Assembly: GCA_040382055.1 (NCBI GenBank) | Contig: JBEIGE010000008.1 | Location: 1-64,000 of the forward strand | Direction: 5' to 3' | Length of the DNA stretch: 64,000 nucleotides | Source of the DNA: JBEIGE01 sp040382055 | GTDB taxonomy: Bacteria; Pseudomonadota; Gammaproteobacteria; Burkholderiales; Burkholderiaceae_C | In this document: positions 59,087 to 64,000 of the stretch, in pieces | Numbering within the stretch: the first letter of the stretch is position 1 | How the letters are laid out: every line of letters starts with the position of its first letter | Made by a program: the position numbers and the translations under genes | Notes under the pieces: model-generated | The model's input: the letters and a program-made list of their open reading frames with translations, nothing else | Told to the model about the DNA's origin: nothing | Databases searched by the model: none

Positions 59087-59908
59087 ATGTTGATTCACCC
59101 TCAAATTGATCCGGTTGCCATGCAGTTGGGCCCTTTGGCCATTCATTGGTACGGGTTGACCTATCTCCTGGCTTTTGCACTCTTCATGGGCTTGGGTTTG
59201 TTGCGTCTTAAACATCCGCCCTACGGATTGATGGCCGGCTCAGTTGCTTGGAAGAAGCAGGACGTCGAGGATATTCTCTTCATGGGCGTTTTGGGCGTTG
59301 TCCTTGGTGGACGAATCGGTTATTGCCTCTTCTACAAGCCCGCTTACTATTTGAGTAATCCGCTCGAGATTTTCGCAGTATGGCAAGGCGGAATGAGTTT
59401 CCATGGCGGCATGCTAGGCGTGATCCTGTCCTTGATCTGGTTTGCACATTCACGGCAAAGGCCCTGGCTTCAAGTGACGGATTTTGTGGCACCGTGCGTT
59501 CCTACCGGATTGGCCGCAGGACGTCTGGGCAACTTTATCAATGGGGAGTTACCCGGTCGCCTGGCTGACCCGGCCCTGCCTTGGGGCATGGTTTTTCGAG
59601 GCACCGGTGATTTGCCGCGTCATCCTTCCCAGATTTATCAAATCCTGCTGGAAGGATTGTTGCTGTTTGTGATTCTTTGGCTTTACGCCAGAAAGCCTAG
59701 AAAAACCGGTCAGGTTTCGGCTCTTTTTCTGGTGGGTTACGGCTTGTTGCGATTTGCAGCTGAGTTTTTCAGGGAACCAGATGCACATCTCGGCCTATTG
59801 TCCCTGGGCATGAGCATGGGGCAGTGGTTGTGCGTACCGATGGTCCTGGGTGGCGCCGGGCTTTGGTGGTGGAGCATTCAAGTCGCTGAAAAGAAGCCTG
59901 CCCTTTGA
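59087..59908 (+). CDS. lgt: Prolipoprotein diacylglyceryl transferase
   Basis: This 273-residue membrane enzyme adds diacylglycerol to the lipobox Cys of prolipoproteins such as LemA and MltD here. It begins 'MLIHPQIDPVAMQLGPLAIHWYGLTYL' and has 'QGGMSFHGGMLGVILSL', the signature 'GRLGNFINGELPGRLADP' and 'PRHPSQIYQILLEGLLLFVIL'. It is divergent from ilvD with 61 bases between the starts. Confidence 0.95.
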   Translation: MLIHPQIDPVAMQLGPLAIHWYGLTYLLAFALFMGLGLLRLKHPPYGLMAGSVAWKKQDVEDILFMGVLGVVLGGRIGYCLFYKPAYYLSNPLEIFAVWQGGMSFHGGMLGVILSLIWFAHSRQRPWLQVTDFVAPCVPTGLAAGRLGNFINGELPGRLADPALPWGMVFRGTGDLPRHPSQIYQILLEGLLLFVILWLYARKPRKTGQVSALFLVGYGLLRFAAEFFREPDAHLGLLSLGMSMGQWLCVPMVLGGAGLWWWSIQVAEKKPAL

Positions 59909-59948
59909 ATGCAAGCAGCATGAGAGAGTTTTCTGGGAGAAGTCAATA

Positions 59949-61403
59949 ATGAACACGCCCGAATGGATCAGCCGCAGTGTTTCCCGCTTGCTGAATGTAG
60001 CCAAAAAACCAGCCAAGGAATCGTTTGGATCAGTCAACCGGATGTCACCAGAAGGCATGCCGGTCCGCTCGACACGGGAGAGACTGAGTTCGTCCACGCA
60101 CAATCCGGATGAAGCCTTGTCACCGCGTATGCTGCATCGTGCGCTTGACGAACTGCGCGCCATCATCGACCCGGGTGTCAGCGAGGTCGAAGGCGGGCGT
60201 CGTGCGAAGGTTTTGGCACTCTGGTACGCCGGTGCTACACCGGCCCGTCGTCGTGACATGTGGCTGTTAATGAGCGAGCAGTTTGTGGCTGACCCTCAGA
60301 CCGTCAAAACAGCCCAGGCCAAATTTGCCGCAGCCGTAGGAACCCCTGATGAGGCCGCCGCTGAAGTCCATTACCGGCGTGCCACCGTCTCCCCCCGCAG
60401 GCGATTGTTGCAGCGCTTTAGCGTACTGCCCGAAGGCATCCGTTTCCTTGTGGACATGCGCGCTGAGATGTTGCCCTACATCAAGGGCGACAAACGTCTG
60501 CTGGCCCTTGATGTCGAGATGGAGTACATGTTTTCAACCTGGTTCGACGTGGGCTTTCTGGAGTTGCGGCGAATCAGCTGGGATTCGCCTGCGTCCCTGG
60601 TGGAAAAGCTCATCAAGTACGAGGCAGTGCATGACATTCGCAGTTGGGCTGATGTCAAGAACCGGCTGGATTCCGATCGGCGCTGTTATGGCTTCTTTCA
60701 CCCGCGCCTGCCTGATGAACCTTTGATTTTTGTGGAGGTGGCGTTGGTTGACAAAATGGCGCATAGCATCACGCCCCTCCTGGACGAATTGGCCGATGCC
60801 TCTGATCTGAACAAGGCCACGACAGCCATCTTTTATTCGATCAGCAACACCCAAACAGGACTGCGAGGTGTCAGTTTCGGTGACTCCCTTATCAAACGGG
60901 TCGTCGAAACCTTGCACGCCGAATTTCCGAAACTCAAGGTTTTTGCAACCCTTTCACCCATTCCCGGTTTGCGCGCCTGGCTCGTGAAAAATGGGTCTCG
61001 CATGCTCGACATGACCTCCGAAAAAGAGCGCAAGGAATTAGGTCGGTCCGTTGGCTTTGAGCCACCAGCGGCTCAGCATCTGCTTGATGCAATCGACAAA
61101 GGGCAAAAGCTCGACATCAGGTCCCCTTTGGGGCAATGGCTCTTAAGGTGCGCTGCGCACTACCTGGGTCGCGAAATGATTGACGGAAAGCCGGTTGACC
61201 CGGTAGCCCGCTTTCACTTGGGAAATGGTGCCCGGGTAGAGCATTTGAACTGGAATGGTGATCCCTCACCCAAAGGCCTTAAACAGTCATATGGCTTGAT
61301 GGTGAATTATTTATACGATCCCAAGCGCATTGACAAACATAGGGCAATGCTTTCCCAAGGCAAAATACCCATATCAGGGGATATAGAAAGTTTAAAGTTC
61401 TAA
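59949..61403 (+). CDS. mcd: Malonyl-CoA decarboxylase
   Basis: This 484-residue enzyme converts malonyl-CoA to acetyl-CoA and CO2. An N-terminal helical region ('LHRALDELRAIIDPGVSEVEGGRRA') precedes the GNAT-like catalytic domain with 'CYGFFHPRLPDEPLIFVEVAL', 'TAIFYSISNTQTGLRGVSFGDSLIKRVVE' and 'FATLSPIPGLRAWL', then 'RFHLGNGARVEHLNWNGD'. The ATG at 59949 is chosen because residues upstream belong to the lgt overlap. It is followed by a Bug receptor and malonyl-CoA synthetase. Confidence 0.94.
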   Translation: MNTPEWISRSVSRLLNVAKKPAKESFGSVNRMSPEGMPVRSTRERLSSSTHNPDEALSPRMLHRALDELRAIIDPGVSEVEGGRRAKVLALWYAGATPARRRDMWLLMSEQFVADPQTVKTAQAKFAAAVGTPDEAAAEVHYRRATVSPRRRLLQRFSVLPEGIRFLVDMRAEMLPYIKGDKRLLALDVEMEYMFSTWFDVGFLELRRISWDSPASLVEKLIKYEAVHDIRSWADVKNRLDSDRRCYGFFHPRLPDEPLIFVEVALVDKMAHSITPLLDELADASDLNKATTAIFYSISNTQTGLRGVSFGDSLIKRVVETLHAEFPKLKVFATLSPIPGLRAWLVKNGSRMLDMTSEKERKELGRSVGFEPPAAQHLLDAIDKGQKLDIRSPLGQWLLRCAAHYLGREMIDGKPVDPVARFHLGNGARVEHLNWNGDPSPKGLKQSYGLMVNYLYDPKRIDKHRAMLSQGKIPISGDIESLKF

Positions 61404-61444
61404 AAGAGTGACGATAGAACTCAATTGATAAGCAGGAGACACAT

Positions 61445-62461
61445 ATGAGATTCGAAAAATTTCCAAACTACATCACTTCTTCTGCGTCCGGCAGCCGACG
61501 TGATGTGCTTCGCCTGGCCGCCGCAGGCTTTGCTGCAGGCGCATGCAATCTGCAAGCCCAACCAGCCTGGCCGGCCAAACCGGTAACGGTTGTTGTTCCT
61601 TTCCCTGCCGGAGGCGGTACAGATGCATTTGCGCGCCCGCTTTCTGCTCAGTTTGCCAAGCTAACCGGCAAGCAACTGATCATTGACAACCGGGGCGGGG
61701 CAGGGGGTACGCTCGGTGCAGGCATTGCAGCAAAAGCCCAGCCGGATGGCTATACCCTTTTCATGGGCGCAGTACACCACACCATCGCTCCGTCCATGTA
61801 CGCCAAGCTCGATTACGACATCGAGAAGGATTTCGTGCCTCTGGTGCTCGTTGCCAATGTGCCCCAGGTTCTGGTGGTCAATCCCAAAAACATTGGTGGT
61901 GACTTCAAAGCATTTCTGGCCGAGGTGAAGTCCAAGCCCGGGAAGATGAACTATGGATCAGCCGGTGGTGGTACCTCACACCATCTGGCAGGTGAGTTGT
62001 TCAAGCAGCAAACCGGAACTTTCATTACCCACATCCCCTACAGAGGCGCCGGCCCTGCCTTGCAAGACCTGATCGCGGGCAATGTTGACATGATGTTTGA
62101 TGGCCTTGGCTCCTCTGCCTCTCACATCAAGGGCGGGCGGATCAAGGCGTTGATGGTTTCTGGCCCCAAACGCAATCCAGCATTTCCAGATGTGCCTTGC
62201 GCTGCTGAGCTGGGACTGCCCAACTACACGGTAACGACCTGGTATGGCGTTTGGGCTCCCAAGGGAACCCCGACTGACATCCAAGCCCGTGCCGTAGAAG
62301 AGATTCGCAAAGCCGCGCTGACAGATGAAGCCAAGGCAGTCTGGGCCAATCAGGGTGCTGAGTTCAGTAATTTCACCCCGCCACAGTTTGCAAGCTTTAT
62401 CAACAGTGAGATCAAGCGTTGGGCTGAGGTTGTCAAGCTTTCCGGTGCCAAGCTGGATTAA
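61445..62461 (+). CDS. Bug/TctC-type periplasmic receptor, malonate locus
   Basis: This 338-residue receptor of the tripartite tricarboxylate transporter (Bug) family has a likely Tat signal ('SGSRRDVLRLAAAGFAAGA', cleaved near 'LQAQ'). Conserved pieces are 'KPVTVVVPFPAGGGTDAFARPL', 'DNRGGAGGTLGAGIAAKAQPDGYTLFMG', 'NYGSAGGGTSHHLAGELFK' and 'THIPYRGAGPALQDLIAGNVDMMFDGL'. No TctA/TctB membrane genes are adjacent. Its position between mcd and matB points to malonate or a related dicarboxylate as ligand (inference). Confidence 0.9.
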   Translation: MRFEKFPNYITSSASGSRRDVLRLAAAGFAAGACNLQAQPAWPAKPVTVVVPFPAGGGTDAFARPLSAQFAKLTGKQLIIDNRGGAGGTLGAGIAAKAQPDGYTLFMGAVHHTIAPSMYAKLDYDIEKDFVPLVLVANVPQVLVVNPKNIGGDFKAFLAEVKSKPGKMNYGSAGGGTSHHLAGELFKQQTGTFITHIPYRGAGPALQDLIAGNVDMMFDGLGSSASHIKGGRIKALMVSGPKRNPAFPDVPCAAELGLPNYTVTTWYGVWAPKGTPTDIQARAVEEIRKAALTDEAKAVWANQGAEFSNFTPPQFASFINSEIKRWAEVVKLSGAKLD

Positions 62462-62493
62462 ATCCGGCATTTTTTCCTTCTCCAATTTTCAGC

Positions 62494-64000
62494 ATGACTT
62501 CATCCAACGCCAACCTCTATTCGGCCTTGCGCAAGGCTTTTCCCCGCAAACTGAAAGAAGTTGCCATCGAGACGGATGAAGGCTTGAACTACAGCTGGCA
62601 GGATCTGGAGCGTGCTTCTGCAATGATGGCTAATCTGCTGGCATCCCTTGGACTGCCTGCAGGTTCAAGAATTGCGGTGCAGGTTGAAAAATCGGTGGAG
62701 GCGGTCATGCTTTATCTGGCCACCTTGAGGGCGGAATATGTGTTCCTCCCGCTCAACACCGCTTACCAAAGTACTGAAATCGAGTACTTTATTTCCAACG
62801 CCGAACCCGCTGTGGTGGTCTGCAGCAGCAAGAACTTTGGTTGGGTCAGCAAACTGGCTTTCAAGGCCGGTACGCGGCATGTTTTTACCCTCGATGACAA
62901 CCGGACTGGTTCCTTGCTGCAACGCGCGGCCCATTGTTCCGATGTCCATCAGACGGTTCTTTCAAAGGCGGATGATCTGGCCGCCATTTTGTACACCAGC
63001 GGAACTACAGGTCGCAGCAAAGGCGCCATGCTGACCCACGGCAACTTGCTGAGCAATGCACGGGTATTGAAAGATTATTGGGGCTGGAAGCCCGGCGATG
63101 TGTTGATACATGCGCTGCCGATTTTCCATGTTCATGGCTTGTTTGTGGCTTTGCATGGTGCATTGATCAATGGCAGCAAAATGATCTGGATGGCCCGTTT
63201 CGATCCCAAGCGCACGGTCGAAAAAATGCCGCAAGCAAGTGTTTTCATGGGCGTTCCTACCTTGTACGTACGAATGCTGGCAGAGCCTGGTCTGGCTCAA
63301 GCCAGCCGCAATATGCGCCTATTTGTGGCCGGTTCCGCGCCGCTGCTGATCGAGACTTTCAAGGAGTGGAAGTCAAAAACCGGCCATACCATTTTGGAGC
63401 GTTATGGGATGTCTGAGACTGTGATGCTGACCTCTAACCCTTATCTGCCTGAACAGGGTGAGCGACGAGGGGGAACAGTTGGTTTCCCCTTGCCGGGCGT
63501 GCAACTCCGTGTTCAAAATGATGAGGGACAAAGCTTGCCCGTTGGCGAAGTTGGTGGCATCCAGGTCAAAGGCCCCAATGTCTTCAAAGGCTACTGGCGC
63601 ATGCCCGAAAAAACCCTCGAAGAATTCACATCTGACGGATTTTTCAAGACGGGCGATGTGGGCATGATTGACCAGAGAGCCTATGTTCATATCGTTGGTC
63701 GAAGCAAGGACTTGATCATCAGCGGTGGTTACAACGTCTATCCTGCTGAAATTGAAGGCCACATCAACGATTTGCCCGGTGTAGCAGAAAGCGCGCTTGT
63801 GGGAGTCGCCCATGCAGACTTTGGCGAGGTAGGTGTTGCTGTGGTGGTTCCGAAACCTGGTGTGGCGCTCGACCCGAATCAAATTATTAGCATCCTCAAG
63901 GCCAAGCTGGCAAACTTCAAGATTCCCAAACGCTGTTTTGTAGTCAAGGAACTACCCAGGAATACCATGGGAAAAGTTCAAAAAAACGTGCTGCGGGATC
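62494..64000 (+). CDS. matB: Malonyl-CoA synthetase (cut by window end)
   Basis: The frame is open from ATG 62494 to the window edge, about 502 codons, so the last few residues and stop are missing. It is an adenylate-forming ligase with P-loop 'LYTSGTTGRSKGAMLTHGNL', 'HALPIFHVHGLFVALHGAL', 'ERYGMSETVMLTSNPY', 'GFFKTGDVGMIDQRAYVHIVGRSKDLIISGGYNVYPAEIE' and a final 'TMGKVQKNVLRD' with the catalytic Lys. With mcd it forms the malonate to malonyl-CoA to acetyl-CoA route. Confidence 0.92.
   Translation, partial: MTSSNANLYSALRKAFPRKLKEVAIETDEGLNYSWQDLERASAMMANLLASLGLPAGSRIAVQVEKSVEAVMLYLATLRAEYVFLPLNTAYQSTEIEYFISNAEPAVVVCSSKNFGWVSKLAFKAGTRHVFTLDDNRTGSLLQRAAHCSDVHQTVLSKADDLAAILYTSGTTGRSKGAMLTHGNLLSNARVLKDYWGWKPGDVLIHALPIFHVHGLFVALHGALINGSKMIWMARFDPKRTVEKMPQASVFMGVPTLYVRMLAEPGLAQASRNMRLFVAGSAPLLIETFKEWKSKTGHTILERYGMSETVMLTSNPYLPEQGERRGGTVGFPLPGVQLRVQNDEGQSLPVGEVGGIQVKGPNVFKGYWRMPEKTLEEFTSDGFFKTGDVGMIDQRAYVHIVGRSKDLIISGGYNVYPAEIEGHINDLPGVAESALVGVAHADFGEVGVAVVVPKPGVALDPNQIISILKAKLANFKIPKRCFVVKELPRNTMGKVQKNVLRD

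Overview
The window reads as chromosomal DNA of a betaproteobacterium, order Burkholderiales, most likely family Comamonadaceae (Rhodoferax/Polaromonas-like). This is an inference from gene content and order: ilvI-ilvH-ilvC-pssA-leuA, dnaX-ybaB-recR with a divergent 4.5S RNA, an ECF sigma-DUF3619-DUF3106-RDD operon, a Bug-type periplasmic receptor, and Ate/Bpt next to Aat. Coding density is high. No insertion sequence, prophage or CRISPR array was seen; the accessory material is two toxin-antitoxin pairs and some short dispersed repeats.

1-9.6 kb: a HicAB pair; a LacI-type regulator with a near-perfect operator at its own start and a second operator-like site before the next gene; a five-gene operon for an ABC importer (receptor, two permeases, ATPase) ending in a GpdQ-like metallophosphoesterase; a VapBC pair behind a perfect palindrome; and a LemA lipoprotein with two TPM-domain proteins.

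9.6-21.6 kb: the 4.5S SRP RNA on the minus strand; dnaX with a nine-A slippery run, a downstream hairpin and early stops in both other frames; ybaB; recR; a MAPEG protein. Then a minus-strand group of LVIVD-repeat protein, CobW-type GTPase, 3-hydroxyacyl-CoA-dehydrogenase-like enzyme and UxaA-family dehydratase. It is followed by mltD-gloB, whose start codon interlocks with that of a divergent methyltransferase-rnhA pair.

21.6-42.2 kb: an RND efflux pair; moaA-mobA-moeA for molybdenum cofactor; a hybrid histidine kinase overlapping tail-to-tail with a LuxR-type response regulator; membrane (hppA) and soluble (ppa) pyrophosphatases facing apart; a FemAB-like protein; nadE; a PII gene; a LOG-family protein; dgkA; and the sigma-factor operon, whose DUF3106 gene carries a 13-copy hexanucleotide repeat.

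42.5-64 kb: branched-chain amino acid synthesis (ilvI, ilvH, ilvC, leuA, and ilvD further on), with a leucine-rich leader peptide and attenuator in front of leuA; pssA; a PBP7-like peptidase; an IclR regulator; the two N-degron transferases; tRNA-Pro and tRNA-Arg; class I fumarase; a UPF0114 membrane protein; acs; cytochrome c; lgt; and a malonate-use set (malonyl-CoA decarboxylase, Bug receptor, malonyl-CoA synthetase cut by the window end).

All statements come from reading the sequence. No database search, folding or alignment program was run, so homology claims rest on recognised motifs and general family knowledge.
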